From: Ceratodon purpureus
Lineage: Eukaryota; Streptophyta; Bryopsida; Pseudoditrichales; Ditrichaceae
Assembly: GCA_014871385.1 (NCBI GenBank)
Contig: CM026426.1
Span: 81,821,566-81,885,565, forward strand
DNA: 64,000 bases
Direction: 5' to 3'
This document shows positions 33,481 to 46,089 of the stretch, one piece after another; within the stretch, counting starts at the first letter, position 1, and each line of letters starts with the position of its first letter. Under the pieces are notes generated by a model, which was given only the letters and a program-made list of their open reading frames with translations, searched no databases and had not been told where the DNA came from. The translations under genes and the position numbers were made by a program.

Positions 33481-35260
33481 GACCTTCTCATCCCTCTCAC
33501 GCTTTTAGTACCTTACGTTTTTGTTTACTTATCTCTGGTTATTGGTGACTAAAGTGTCTACTCTTGAAAGGGATGAGTAGATCTTTTCTCCCAGACCTTT
33601 GTCCTGTGGGCACTAGATTGGGGGAGGATCGAATAGACACTTCATTCACTTCGGTTGCCTTCAGTCGCCTTTGGCGACCAAAGTTTCCCTCTCTATTTTC
33701 CAAGCCTCGCTACAATTTCAGCAACAGCAATTCATTTTTGGGAGACGTTGATAAATTATTAGACAAATCAAATTGTGCTGTAAGGCCCTTACATGACTTG
33801 TGAACTTGTTTTTAATTTTTTGATTCCAACATATTTACTGGCTGATGAATGAAATTTAAGAAAATTGATTAATATGTAGCTTGAGATAGTGAATTGATCC
33901 TTTCCTGGCATGATTTTCAATATTACTAAGTTCTAAAAATGAAGTGGATATGTTCAAAATTCATTAGAGGATACACACATCTGTAGTATAAATTACTGTG
34001 CCTCTAAATCAGTAGCAAACAAAGAGATAAATAATATATTGCAATTTATAGGTTATAATTTTTAACACAATATATCAACTGCCCAATCAAGAAGATAATA
34101 CAAAGAACTCAAACTTGAGAAAGAAAATATTTACATCCTCCACATGACCTTAGTATCTGCTTTCTTGCTATAGAAACTTAAGCAAATAAAACTAAAATAT
34201 GAATAATGAGTATATCTATAGTACCTCGATGTAGGAGGAAATAAGATGTCTATCAATATCAAAAAGGAATAGGTCTTGAAGTTAATTTTACTACAATAAT
34301 TGTATGTAAAGGATAGGTGTATGCAAAGTCTATAGTAAATCTCTTCTAAAGTCTTCTTATTCTTTTTTGTTTGGACATAATAACAAACATGGTATATAAA
34401 GATGTTTTGTCTCAAATTTAAGAAGCTTTTAAAATTGCTTTCTGTTGGCTAAATTCCTTCTATTTAAGTTACTGATAACTATAAATTTACTTACCTTGCA
34501 TGAGATTACTAGAGAGCCAAGCAAGCAAATTACATTAAATTAGATTGGACGCATTGCGGAATTGTAGTGTTTGAAGTAAGTAAAATTGTTTTTTTCTATC
34601 ACACTTTCTAAATATGATCATTAGACTTTACAAGGTTTAAATGATCATAATTTAGAGATACGAGCCGGTTCCAAGTAACAGAGATTCTGTAGAATCCAAG
34701 AGAGGGCGGGTGTAGGGTATTTGGAAACCGTATTTTTTTAAATCATTACCAATATCAATCTAAATTATTCCTCTGAGTAATAGCAAAATATCAATAGCGC
34801 AATATCACCACAGCTAATACTAGGGCAATATGCACACGGGTATGGTATTAAAAATCACTCATACAGAAATCACTCAAAAATCACTCATACAGAAATCACT
34901 CAAAAATCACTCAAAAATCACTCATACACCATACAAAAAACTTGCGGATCTATCTCTGATTACACTGTCGAACAAAATTGACACAATACACATACAGTCC
35001 AGACAGAATTATGATCACTCCCTTGCAATGGGAATACAAACATGAGTTTTGTATGAGAGAACCAAGTAATTACCGACCAGCACATCATTGAAGGTTCAGG
35101 TTGGGCTTTACATGATTCATTAAAAATATCCTTGAAGGAAACAAGCTTAACAAAATAGTGATAATGCCACCATCACATGCACCATAAGAGATCACTGAAA
35201 CTGTTGAGCAGGAAGAAATTAACTGCCAACCCGACACTAAAGCGAGGAAAAGGAATGACT
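33481..35260. other. AT-rich region without a gene
   Basis: AT-rich sequence on both strands with no convincing frame. It holds a short tandem repeat at 34848-34930. Confidence 0.5.
34848..34930 (+). repeat. AATCACTCA-type tandem repeat
   Basis: AAATCACTCA alternates with AAATCACTCATACAG over about 80 bp. Confidence 0.85.
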
Positions 35261-35297
35261 GTCCTAGGCAACTTGGACCAACAGCAACAGCGGCAAC

Positions 35298-38200
35298 CAT
35301 CTACTCCTCACAATCGGAATCTTCGTCAGCTTCAAAAAAACTAGCATCTTCAAGCTCATCTTTGGCAGCATCAAGTAAATCAGCCTCCTTCCTGTAGAAC
35401 TCCTGTACGTCCTTTGCAACAACCTCACACTCATGACGCGCATCATCAGGCCAATTTTGAAGATCATGATCAAAGAGTCTAAGTTGTCCAGCCCTAGACG
35501 GCAACGACGCAGGCCTGTAAGCACGCGAGCAATACTGAAGATGCGCTCAGTTTCAATTTGCGATCCCGGAATTGCCAAAATCTGTTGGGCCAAGAATGCC
35601 ACAGATGGAAATCGACTTCCATTCTCCTTCCACCATGTCAAGGGCTTCTCTGCATCTGCAAGAACCACAGTCAAGCGTCAGAAAAGGGACAGTTCAGCTG
35701 TAAGGATGCCCTCGCAAGCTTCCTCCGTTGATGCTGCATCACTGAACAGTACGTTGGATGACCTCGGAGCAGGAGCAGAGGCTGGAATTCCGCCAGGGTT
35801 CAAGAATTTTTGTACCTTGATCAGAAATGGAATCAGCAGCGCCGTGTCATAGCTCTGGACAATCTCCTTCGCCTTCGCAATGCCGATGTACTCAATGATG
35901 CACTCCAAGCCCTTGAAGCGTAGGTCTAACATCAGAGCCAACATGTTGTGAGCCTTGGATTTGTTGAACACATCAGCAAAGGCAAGAAAGGGCTTCAGAA
36001 CTCCAATAGCCTTGTGGGCCATCCTCATCTTCAGCATCTCAATCTCGGACTCGAAGTCGCCAACTCGGAGAGCAAGAACAGCCAACGCACGCTAGTCATG
36101 GACATCCTGTAACTCCACCGAGACTCGAAACGCCGCAGCAAGGGCATCAGAGAGGAGCCAGTACCCGCGAGTCTGGTTTAAAATGCACTGCTTCACAATG
36201 GCATTCAGAGTCCCGGTAACAGTCCTCGCTACTGCCCACGTGAGTCCACTGGGAACACGTTCCTGTAATTTAAGAGACTGCCGCCTGTAGCAGATGTTGA
36301 TGGCGTCCGCATACTCCAACGTTTCCTGGAATAGCACCACCTTCGAAGCTAAACGAGTCTTCACAGGGGTTTTGAGTTTCCGACTAGGCACTCGAGCCTC
36401 AATGCACGCCTTGTTCCATTCACTGCGACCTACGCCAGACTTCTTGGTCCAAGTGATACACGACTCCGGCGATTTCTGAGCAATCTTCAAAGAGACCTTC
36501 TGCATACCCACACACACCTTCTCCTTGGTGGTTGCGTACTGGCAGACCTTCAACATGATGTGCCCGAAACAAGCCCCACTGTAGGGTTTGGTAATGTCGA
36601 GAACGGCACAGGACACCGTTGTCTGCAGAGCACGGTGGAGTGTGGCCAAATTGGTACCTTCTTTTCACACAAGCGATTACCTTATCCCGCAACTGAAACT
36701 TATCCAATAGAGGCTTTACGATCTCAGCCAACGCAGCACCAGATGTATCTTGCGCTTCGAAGAGGCCCACTGTAACGTGCCGAGGCACCCAACCCTCGTC
36801 GATGAAATTAACAAGCACCGCAAAGGTATCCCAACCGCACCTGGACATCCACAAATCAAAGGTGATGGTTGCTGTAGCACAACTCGCAATTGCAGGCAAC
36901 ACATACCTGCACATCCCAATTCACAACGTTCAAAATTATCTTGCTTTCCTTTCGCACTAACAGTCCCAACTTCGAACTACAAAAGTAGTCACGCATTTCT
37001 GAGCACACATCCTGATCTGGAGGCATGACAAACCAACTCAGTAGAAAACGAAAACAAGCAAACCACCGCACAGCACAAACTCCATAACAACACCTCCTTC
37101 GTGACAACAAAAGAACATGATCTCACAAAATCACTCTGAAAGCTACGAAAACTCTGAATCAAAATAATCATCGAAATGAACAATGTAGTCACTAATACAA
37201 ATATCACGCACACCACTCTCCAAATCTGCCTCATCCCACAACCCAAACAAAAACACTCTCAACATCTGCTCCAACAAAACCACGAACAAAATCACCGCAC
37301 AAAACGTGCTTCACAAAACTCCACAAAAAACTGCAACAGCTACACACACACAAATTCCACCACCAAAGAATTCTACACAATAAAAACATATGTGCATTTG
37401 GCCATACAAAGCATAACAATCCTCAAGGGATCTTACACTCTCCGCCCATATACGTTAAAATGTTTTGATCTGCTTGAAACTGAATTCAACGTACACTGTA
37501 AACATCCTTTCGACAATCTATCCCTATCTCAATCACTTAACGAAGTCACACTGTGACCAAGCAATCAAAACCAGTCTTAAGCATGGAAAGACTTATAGCA
37601 ATAGAGAGCAAAACCTCATGGACACATTCACGCAGATGCAAAAGTTGACACCAATCCTTGCGAATAAGACTGGTAAAATAGAATGCGGCCTTTTTTCTGA
37701 AACTGTAACAGAAAACCTAAAAGCAGAACATTCCAGCTAACCTGGCACTAACATAAAGTTCAGTCATTGCAGTGCATCGACATAAAGACAACTCGCAATT
37801 TAACGACCAACACATACCTCTTCATCGCCTTCGCAAACATTGCGGGAATGTGATCATTCACGAGCTGCCTCCGACTTGGGCACACCACCCGTGGATCCAG
37901 GCGCATGACAAGACGGCGAAACCATGAACTCTCCACAGTGCTCAAAGCTTTGTAATCCTTGGCAATAAATAGGACCACATCTTCAATAAACCGCAACTAT
38001 TGCACATCGTTCTTGTTGTAGGGTTTGCTGTTACCGAAAAATGACGTGATATCAGAAAGGGGCACCACCTTCCTTCTCTTCGACTTCTGTCTGGAACTCT
38101 CTACCTCTGCTGTCTGCAGCTTATACCTCTCCAAGTCGCTCGGATGCTCATTCGTCAAATGTTTCTTCATACTTGTGATTCCATGGTTAGGGTTATACTG

Positions 38201-38475
38201 CACGTAGCCCTTTCGTGAACGAGTGCTGCTGCGGGAGTTGCTGGACTCCGCCTGTCCCGGAAGTTGCGATGATAAGGTACCCAAAATTTTGCATTTGCCA
38301 TGAGCCCACCGTAGCCTACTTCCCACGCCGCCTCATCTTCGGCAGCAACAGTCTCCTCAATCAATCGCAGAATGTCGCCGTGTCTCTCCTCTGCAGCTTC
38401 CTCGCACTCTAGTTCAACAAAATCTTCCTGCAACAAACTTGTGTCCTCATGACTAGGTTGGTAATCGGACGACAT
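35298..38475 (-). pseudogene. hAT-family transposase with BED-like N-terminus
   Basis: Minus strand. The start MSSDYQPSHEDTSL (38475) is acidic. The frame shifts near 38280 into a BED-finger-like tail, GITSMKKHLTNEHP. Then FIEDVVLFIAKDYKALSTVE leads into WFRRLVMRLDPRVVCPSRR, to an intron 37817-36907. The second coding block has ITFDLWMSRCGWDTFAVLVN (catalytic Asp region), GACFGHIMLKVCQYA, YWLLSDALAAAFR and the dimerisation block FPSVAFLAQQILAIPGSQIE then TERIFSIA. It ends acidic (DEDSDCEE) at TAG 35298. In-frame TAG at 37997 and 36092 and TGA at 35678 plus a shift near 36660 inactivate it. Terminal inverted repeats were not found. hAT enzymes act as dimers and leave 8-bp duplications. Confidence 0.82.
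36907..37817 (-). other. Intron of the hAT gene flanked by a 12-bp direct repeat
   Basis: The plus-strand sequence CAACACATACCT occurs at 37808-37819, over the donor, and at 36897-36908, over the acceptor. On the coding strand the exon ends AAGAG, the intron starts GTATGTGTTGG, and after the acceptor CAG the next exon starts GTATGTGTTGC. Splicing exactly restores one copy and reads KRYVLPAIA. The intron interior is C/A-rich on the plus strand, with no protein recognised. Confidence 0.7.
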
Positions 38476-38479
38476 AGTG

Positions 38480-39157
38480 ATGCTTCAGAAAAGAAACCCT
38501 GGACTACAGCAAGTACTCACGCAAACATGCAGGCAAGCAGATCAACTCGCATGGTATTTGCATTTCTCATACAGATAATCGGAAGCTTACATGGCCAATA
38601 CCAAAACAATTATTTGTAACAAAACAACAATTGATTATCGTACCTCACTCACCAAGCCGTCAATAACACCGCGCCTTCAAAGTGCAGCAAGGGCAGCCCC
38701 CACTCCGCCCCTCAACATAACACCCACGATTTCAGCCAATGCCGCTCACAATTACACACACTCTAACAAACCCTACCTTGCACATCGTACCCTCACACAG
38801 GGAATCCAAATCTAAATATCAATTAAGCCCCCAAGAAATCACTGCAGTCGGGTACACAATGCAGTATCTCGGAGACGCAGTGAGGGGCAACATACATAAA
38901 CCCTAATTTTAAGTCCATGCACGTAACCCTGTATCGGATCCGTGAGACCCTGTTCATACCCAATATTGATACCCGGCTAAACCCCCTATACCCGAACAAC
39001 ACTGGTTGCAACCTCAAATTATCACTGCCTAATATAGCATATGCATGCCTTGAGTTCTCATCATTTTTGGATGTGACTTTATAACAGCATGATACTATTA
39101 ATTTAAGCCTGAATATTTCGGAATAATCCATGGTTAATGTGATGGTCTTATTCAGTT
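38480..39157. other. Spacer between the hAT and LEA2 genes
   Basis: No convincing frame. Several CCCTA/TACCCG motifs at 38900-39000 (ACCCTG, TACCCGGCTAAACCCC) resemble hAT subterminal sequence, but I cannot pair them with the other side. Confidence 0.4.
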
Positions 39158-39793
39158 CTAGAAGTCATTACAAGTCTTGTTTAGGAGCCGACTCGCAAGA
39201 GTAGCTGATCTAATACTAACATTGCATGAACGACTTTGTGCTTTTTCCATACACCAAAATAGGTCCGATGTTACTTGACCTTTAATTTCAATCTGCATCA
39301 ACATATTGCTGTGTTCTCTACTGTCATTACGTAAGCTATTCCAGGTGTTGTACTCAAGTGGGAAATGCTGCGCGCTTTGAGTGGATTTGACAACGCATGT
39401 CTTGTCACTTTCGAGAATGAGTGGCCGGAAATCTGATACGTGGCTCTCGCCTAATATGAACCCGTTGTATAATGTTGTAAAGTGGTAACTGAACTTCTCG
39501 ATTGAATGTAACCGGCTGAAGCGTCGTGCGCGAACAGAGAACTGAATGTCATAATTCAACTCAAGTTCACCTAACTCCTCGTATGTTGGTGTGATGTTGA
39601 ACGATGTGACTAGAATATCTTCAAGGTCAAATTTAGGGCTCCACGCCTCATAATATATTGCACCACAAATCGCGTCGATCATCCAGAGAATGATTAATAT
39701 GGCTGGAACACAACAGCAGAAAAATCTGCATAACCTTGCCCAATCTTTCAGGGACTCCCATGACCTAACATGAACTCCACCAAGCCAGTCCAT
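39158..39793 (-). CDS. LEA2/NHL (NDR1/HIN1-like) membrane protein
   Basis: Single uninterrupted frame of 211 residues from ATG 39793 to TAG 39158. A short basic/aromatic N-terminal stretch is followed by a Cys-rich transmembrane segment, about residues 24-47 (FFCCCVPAILIILWMIDAIC). An extracytosolic domain follows, with LEDILVTSFNITPT and ELELNYDIQFSVRA. This is the type II membrane layout of NHL proteins, where the LEA14-like beta sandwich follows one helix. In plants these act at the plasma membrane or ER in stress and defence responses. It has no premature stop, unlike its transposon neighbours, so it is the best candidate for a functional host gene. No promoter element is identifiable. 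Confidence 0.62.
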   Translation of the reverse strand: MDWLGGVHVRSWESLKDWARLCRFFCCCVPAILIILWMIDAICGAIYYEAWSPKFDLEDILVTSFNITPTYEELGELELNYDIQFSVRARRFSRLHSIEKFSYHFTTLYNGFILGESHVSDFRPLILESDKTCVVKSTQSAQHFPLEYNTWNSLRNDSREHSNMLMQIEIKGQVTSDLFWCMEKAQSRSCNVSIRSATLASRLLNKTCNDF

Positions 39794-39799
39794 CGATCA

Positions 39800-41394
39800 T
39801 ACAGCGCCAATCCTTGCGACGAGTCTGCCGATGTAACCTCACCGAAGTTTAACAGCAACTAGACACCCATAACGCCTTGCAAGACCACAATACACCAGTT
39901 AGAGAAACTGAGAACAATTACAGCCACACATGTGTTTTTACACAGATGAAACGGTTTCTAATTTATTGCAAGCTTAAACCTGGCGTGGACCATCGGCGGG
40001 AAGTTTACAATTATTGCTTTTGAAATTACAGTGGGAAAAAAGAATGCGGTAATACGTTTCGGGCAATATTGCAGACAATTCCAAATTAGAAATTTCTACG
40101 TGTTCATACTTCGTTGGAGTATCCGTCCCCACAAAAGAACGCCGTTGTCAGTATACTCCTTGAATCGCAAATGTTGATACTTTTTGTTTTCAAATGAAGA
40201 AAAGCGACCAGACTGTGTGGCCTGTCTCACGTCGTTTCGGCATCATATTTGATCATGAAAGAAACCGCTTAACAACTCATTTTGGAATCTCATTTCCGTC
40301 TGAGAACAGAGTATGACGATTTCCATTTGGCCTGCAGAATGTCTTACAACACACCAACATTTACACGCATTCGGCGAGTCTCTTTATTTTCCCCCAACAC
40401 TCTGAGCACAGTTTCGGTTGAGTCATGGGTCCATTTTTTCTGGTTTCAAAACGCTTTTCTTAGCTTTCTTTGCTAAATTAGGGACTTGCATCCTTAAAAT
40501 ACCTTTTAGAACCCCCTTCAGATCGAGAAGGGCATGCACCAACACAATATTAGGCTCAGGGGTTTTGCTCCACCAATTTCAAGGAATTCTACATATACAG
40601 TGTATTATAGCTTGGTGGTTTTGAAACTTAAAAAAATTTGGTTTTTAACCCTTAAAGGACATCCGTTTTCCTAATACCACACCCAAAATATCTTTTAAAC
40701 TCTATTTTAAGCATGATTCTATTTTCAATTTGCTTTGACTCTATTCTTAAAAAGTATAGATCTCTTTAAGGTGCTCGGTTTGGCAATTTAAAAATCCCAT
40801 TTGGTATAATGGAGTGTACTAAGTTATGAGTAAGATTCTCTCAAAAAAAACCTAGCCCGACTCGTTGGGTCTGACCTTTTATGATTAAGGATGGATTGAT
40901 GGCATAACTAATTTTTCATGTTTAAAAACCACGAAGCTCTTCAACATTGTACAAGCACATGGAGTAAAAGATAATAATACTATAAATCACAAGTCATGGT
41001 ATCTTTTAAAACCAAATATGACTTTTAAGACTACCTCAGTTTGTGGTTTTTTGTAATTCTTATGGCTTTCTATCAATCATTTCAAAGATGTTTCACTAGT
41101 GGAAACTACACCAAAGTATTACACCAAAAATTGAGTTTGGTGTAAAGTCTAAAATGGTCTCGCGATCTGATTGGTGTTGGGTATATTTCGGTGTAAGTCA
41201 ATTATCCCACTAGCAAAGTTGTTCTTATGAATCCTGGATCTAAGACGGGCAATAGAGCCGGCCAATGGGAACGCCTGATGAAAATAGCTATTATGATTGT
41301 ACCCGTTTCGCGGGGTTAACTGCTGACAGTTACTTTGAGGTTGGGTAAATCTCGAGTGAGAAGTAGGTTTAGGTCCAGCATGGCTTGGAGTTCA
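39800..41394. other. Mostly AT-rich spacer upstream of the LEA2 gene and left of the MULE
   Basis: No gene recognised. It contains the LEA2 gene's upstream region (39800 onward) and the small inverted-repeat candidate at 41097-41214. Confidence 0.45.
41097..41214. mobile_element. Possible small inverted-repeat element
   Basis: The left end CTAGTGGAAACTACACC and the right end GGTGTAAGTCAATTATCCCACTAG are imperfect inverted repeats about 118 bp apart, and internal TACACCA/TGGTGTA repeats are visible. No clear target-site duplication was found, so this may be a decayed MITE or a chance structure. Confidence 0.3.
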
Positions 41395-41710
41395 CCTTGA
41401 CTATAATCCTCGCCCTCGTCTTAATGACGTTTGCTATTTCGGTTCCCTTTCGCGGCGGCCACACAAGACAAAGCCCACACCAAGAGACCCTTCTTTCGCT
41501 CTAGAATTCTTTCCGTCACTCGATCCTTCTCTTGAACCGTGCCTAGTCTCCGGATGCCACGTCAGACCCTGTCTCAAAGTCCTCCGTGCGACGTTCGCGT
41601 TCCGGACGATGTCTCGTCTCGGACGCCAGAAAGTCGAGACACCCCATGCACGACCTGTCTTGCGAGACAGGCTCATGGCACCATAAGCCATGGCCATGCA
41701 CGGAGATTTT
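41395..41710 (+). repeat. MULE left long terminal inverted repeat
   Basis: About 316 bp, inversely repeated at 52880-53195 with scattered mismatches. The first 15 bases differ from the other end at one position (CCTTGACTA versus CCATGACTA). It contains several TGTCTCG/CGAGACA motifs. Confidence 0.9.
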
Positions 41711-42125
41711 CCTATTTTTTCGGGGCTTCCCTCTTGCGGGATTGAGATGTAGACTAAGTCTCGTCTCGATTTCCCGCTCTGCGATTCCCAGGCAAGAGTT
41801 TGTTGTCTCTCAGTGCTCTCTCGGAAAAGGTAAATTTCAAATTCTAGGGTTATCCGCAGTCTCGCCAGGTCGAGGCAAGAGACATCAATGTCTGTCTACG
41901 GTAGAGCCGTTTCGTTGTCGTCCTTGTGTTGTGCATGTTCTTGCGATGCATCGTCCAATACCGCTCGTCTCGTCGGCCGTTTCGACGTCGAATCCGTGAA
42001 CACGAGACGGTGGCCTGGTTGGAGGTTTTCACAGGCGTTGCATCGAAACGCACAGCAGCTGTTTGCGAGACGAGGGCGATCGGTTGTAGTGTGCGAGGCG
42101 TAATGCTTCGATAGGTGCGGTCGGG

Positions 42126-45118
42126 ATGGAGATATTGCAGGAAGAGGTCGCGAGATGAACCCTGAACGACGATTTTCCGCGAGACGATGGATCGACCGCG
42201 ACTTTCCATCCTATCGACGTGAAGGTGGAGGTAGAGACCTCCTCGATAGGACCGTAGGAGACACTCTACATTCAGAAGAACAGTCACATTCTGCAAGGAT
42301 ATCGAGACACGGTACAGTTCCCACCTCAAGGTCCGTTCACTTTCAAAGATGTTAAGTGGGACTTCCGGCCACCGAACTCGTACCCTGATGTTGCCAAAAG
42401 CGATGGTAGATACTGTAGACGATGCGTCCAAGAGTCCGGGCTTGGAAGCGGGTGCTCCAAGGGTGATGTCTCGGAGAAAAGATATCACGTCGCATACATT
42501 TTGTGGGAAAGAGTGGAGGAGTTCGTTGAAGGCGAAAGCAAACGACGCTCCGACGTCAAGACAAGATTCTTGAAACGACCCAAGGGGAAGCCGCCTAGTC
42601 ACGAGCCGAGACACAACACTCGTCTTCTTAATTTTTGGTTAATTCATTTCCGAAACTGAATCCGGGAGTATAGATTTGTATGTTCACTTGCATGTATATA
42701 CCTGACGTCCGCGTCTCGACATTCTTGGATCACAAGACAACGTTTGCGACTAACGGCTCCGAGACAGCCGATGCTAACGTGACATTGTATATTCGCCACA
42801 GGTACGAGTGCCAGTACGAGCCGAAGGACTTGTCCGACAAGGTCCTCACAATTACACCGGAAATGGAGACACATAAACCGATCTACAATGTTAAAGGCAA
42901 GCTAATTCCCATCGAGCGTGGGAAGGTGAAGCCCAGAATTGGCGCTGCTGCGAATGGAATGAGCATCAAGAGAGGTTGTGTATGCAGATTCCAGGTGAAA
43001 TAGCTGTATTACCTCCGAAACGTTGCTGAGATAGTGTACTATAACTAGAGACACAAAACTTCAGCATCAATAGTTGTCCACGGCAACGTCCTACGCGGCG
43101 AGCATGGTCGTTTTGAAAGACAAATTCCGGTGGAGCTCCGGAATTGGGTACTATTGAGCCTCCACTCTGACATTTCCAGCAACAAAATTCTTTCTACCCA
43201 CCGCGCCAACGTGATGCATCTCGTAGCCAAGGGAGTTCCTCTTGAACGATGTCACTTTCTACGCGAGTGGGATGTTCGGAACATCGCTAAGGAATTGAAG
43301 AAGACAAAGTATCAAAGAGATGAAAACGACGGTAAATCCGTAAGGATGTCCATGGAGGCTAACCCAGATAATGATTTTTTTCTACGGTCTTGTTATGAAA
43401 GGTCCTGTCTCGGGAACTCTCACAGTCGCAAATTTGCCTTTTGTCATCAATATCCAGAATGAGTTCGAGTTCAAGATGATGCTACAGCATGGCCACAGAA
43501 GTATTGTCTCAATAGACGCTACATTTGAAACAAATCAGTGGAGGGTGAGGCCCATACATTTTCATCCCGTCTCGTTCCGTAGTCCTGTTCTTTTTGAGAC
43601 ATTGACATGTGTCTTGCTCTTGCAGTATCCCCTGTACACTCTGATGGTATTTGACAAATGGCGGAATAGAGTCCCTGTTGCTTTCATTATCGCGCAGTCC
43701 GCAAAAGAGAAAGACATCACTTCCTCGCTTACCGCAATCAAGCAAAAGATTGTCTCAAAGATGCTAGAGTGGCTACCGAATGTGTTCATTGTTGACGATG
43801 CGTTGGCTGAGATTAACGACATAATGTACGTGCTCCAGTCTCCCCTCTACGACACTACAATTTTCATATGCATCGCAGAAGATGAAATTGCTCTCTCTAT
43901 TACATGGGAGACGTAGTGTCTCGTGATATGAATGACTCTCACATGTCTCCTTAATTATGGCACTGCTTTCCGTCTTCACATGTCTCATACTGTGTAGTGT
44001 CTCGTGATTTACCGACCTGCAAGCTGTCTTGTCATTTGGCGTTCCGCAGACTGTCTCGTGATTTGCCTTCTCGCTAACTGCATCTTGATTCCTCTCCCTC
44101 TGTTCTGTCTCGTGCGTTTCACAAGTTGGTATGGCCCAAAATTACAGTATTTTCATGCCTGTGGCATGTAAGGCGGGCCTGGCAGTAGAACGCATGTGCA
44201 AAAATAAAAGGTATAGTCACTGGAGCGTGGGTGCTGATGGAAATGGAAGCGCTGATGTCCATCGAGGAGTCTTCAGATTCCAGGTTGCCCGTCTTGGACT
44301 ATGTGAAGGCTAGGTTAGTGAGACTGAAGACGTTAGTGTCCTGACCCCGGCGCTGCTGCACTCTGGGCGTATATTGAAAAGGATTGGATGATAAAGCCCG
44401 AAATGTGAGTGACAGGGAACAAGCACATACCGCATGCTAAGCAAGACACTAACGCAGGGATTGGGTCATATCATGGACACACAAAGGCCACTTTGAAGGC
44501 TGGGAAGAGTCGGTTGGATGGAAGGCGTCTCGATAGGCTAAATCATGAGCTCACAAATGATGTCGTAACGAAATACGACTACAATTAGTATATGAAGGAG
44601 AACGGCTTCATTACCAACAAGAGGGCATAGCCCATTGTTAGAAACTCCATTATCTCAGCAAACAGGATCCCGGACTCCTCTGTCTCGCTGTAGTCTCAAA
44701 TCGGTGACCCCGCCATAGTTACGTCGTCCAAGCAAGCCCACATTAGATACGCCGTGTACAACCCCAATACCAAGTGGGCTTTTTGCGAATGTGTGTGGGC
44801 CCCGAACTGCAATCTTTGTAAACACCAACTGAAGGTTCTTCGGATTATGAAGCCTGACCTTGCCAACGGGACGATTGTAAAGGTCTGCGGGACACTATAT
44901 GGTTCCAAGCTAGGCGGTGTCTCGGCTCTATTTAATCCTACATGACCAGAAATTCCGAGCGAGAGAGAAATTGCAGTGTCCCAAGATTTGCCCCGAGACG
45001 GTAATGACTATAAGAAGACACAGGATGTGCCCGCGGACGACCCTCCACCGCGACAAGAATACGAGCAGGCCAGAGTTAAGTGCATCATAAACCTGTTAAA
45101 GGGTGATTTAGTTTCACC
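42126..45118 (+). pseudogene. MURA-type transposase of the MULE
   Basis: ATG 42126 opens MEILQEEVAR. FKDVKWDFRPPNSYPD precedes an intron-like gap. The next block (42680-43506) has GAAANGMSIKRGCVCRFQVK and IVVHGNVLRGEHGRF, then HGHRSIVSIDATFETNQ with the first catalytic Asp. After an intron, YPLYTLMVFDKWRNRVPVAF and NVFIVDDALAEIND (second Asp) follow. Then come VFSCLWHVRRAWQ (the C-x2-H block, 44133 onward) and RLDRLNHELTNDVVTKYDYN. A SWIM-type finger, CECVWAPNCNLCKHQ, ends the core. In-frame stops: TGA 42156, 44406, 44943; TAG 42255, 43001, 43046, 44186, 44586, 44628, 44691. A one-base shift lies in the T run near 43375. MURA cuts the element at its TIRs. Confidence 0.82.
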
Positions 45119-45734
45119 TTGAAAATCTACTCTACTGTCCAAGTCAAAAGGAAAACGTCCAAAATTATAGTACCCACCTAGTTCCACCTACTCTGACTAT
45201 CCTGTTCTTGGGTTGTAATCAATGAACCCATAACCTGCCCCTTAGTTATCATCAATGCAAGCTCACCCAACACCCACTTTCCAACAAACCCTAGCATTCA
45301 ATACACTCAAAGTACAATGTGCTCACAAGAGTCCTAGTTTCAGCATTAAACTCTGCCATATACAATCAGTCCTGCCTTTTACAGTCTTGCTCTACTACCA
45401 TAACTCTCCTAACCTCCTAACCATCATCCTAACCTCCTAACCATTATCCTAACCTCCATAGCTCTGCAAATCTGCAAAAGAGTGAGAGAGAGTGAGAGCC
45501 GCCAAGGCCTCACTCCTCACTACCCCTCCCAAACCCTAGCCGACGTCATCCAGTTGTCCATTTTTCATCCAAGTCAAAAATTCATCCGATTGTCAAAACT
45601 TCATCCAAAACGCAATAACTAAGAACTAGACAGTAACTCACTGTTTTACTGCTACCTACAGTTTACTGTTCTTGCTGCTATTTTACTGCTCTTGCTATTA
45701 GCCTAAGGAGGAAAAATCCTGTTAACAAAATCAA
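45119..45734. repeat. Spacer with a CTAACCTCCTAACC tandem repeat
   Basis: About 45405-45460 repeats CCTAACCTCCTAACCATCAT two to three times. The rest lacks a convincing frame. Confidence 0.6.
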
Positions 45735-45989
45735 ATGGGAAGAGAATTCACGAACCAAGCTGCGAGACACTATATCATCAATAAGCATTTGGCGGCGGAA
45801 TTGACAGAGATGAATACGAGACACGCTGCTATGGAAACAAGGATTTTAGCCGGACTTCTTCATCCAACTGATCATGACGCCCCAACATTTGAGAGGAATG
45901 ACCCTCTGAAGCCAAACTGGCTGAAACGGAATAGGGATTTTCTGGACGGGGGACGCATCGGACGTCCGCCCAGACCCACGCGGGAGTGA
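45735..45989 (+). CDS. Short unrecognised frame downstream of MURA
   Basis: MGREFTNQAARHYIINKH begins a frame of 84 residues ending RIGRPPRPTRE. Codon use and composition look protein-like, and it follows MURA on the same strand. It could be a last exon of MURA or an independent small gene. No splice acceptor decides between these. Confidence 0.35.
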   Translation: MGREFTNQAARHYIINKHLAAELTEMNTRHAAMETRILAGLLHPTDHDAPTFERNDPLKPNWLKRNRDFLDGGRIGRPPRPTRE

Positions 45990-46051
45990 CTTTGTGTACC
46001 CGTCTCCGTCTGCTCTCTTGAGACCAACCGTAGAGCTGTCTCGAATCAAGA

Positions 46052-46052
<1 letters not shown>

Positions 46053-46084
<32 letters not shown>
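46053..46084 (+). repeat. G homopolymer (32)
   Basis: Uninterrupted G run inside the MULE, followed by GATCC. It can form G-quadruplexes. The length may be imprecise because such runs are hard to sequence. Confidence 0.95.
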
Positions 46085-46085
<1 letters not shown>

Positions 46086-46089
46086 TCCC

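Noticed and set aside
34848..34930. CRISPR-like array
   Set aside because: The repeats are contiguous without unique spacers, in a eukaryotic context.
38900..39010. hAT right terminal inverted repeat
   Set aside because: TACCCG/ACCCTG motifs look suggestive, but no inverse partner was found left of 35298 and no 8-bp duplication could be paired.
41097..41214. CACTA-type MITE
   Set aside because: The left flank reads CACTAGTGG but the right end does not finish in the matching CACTAGTG; kept only as a low-confidence inverted-repeat element.
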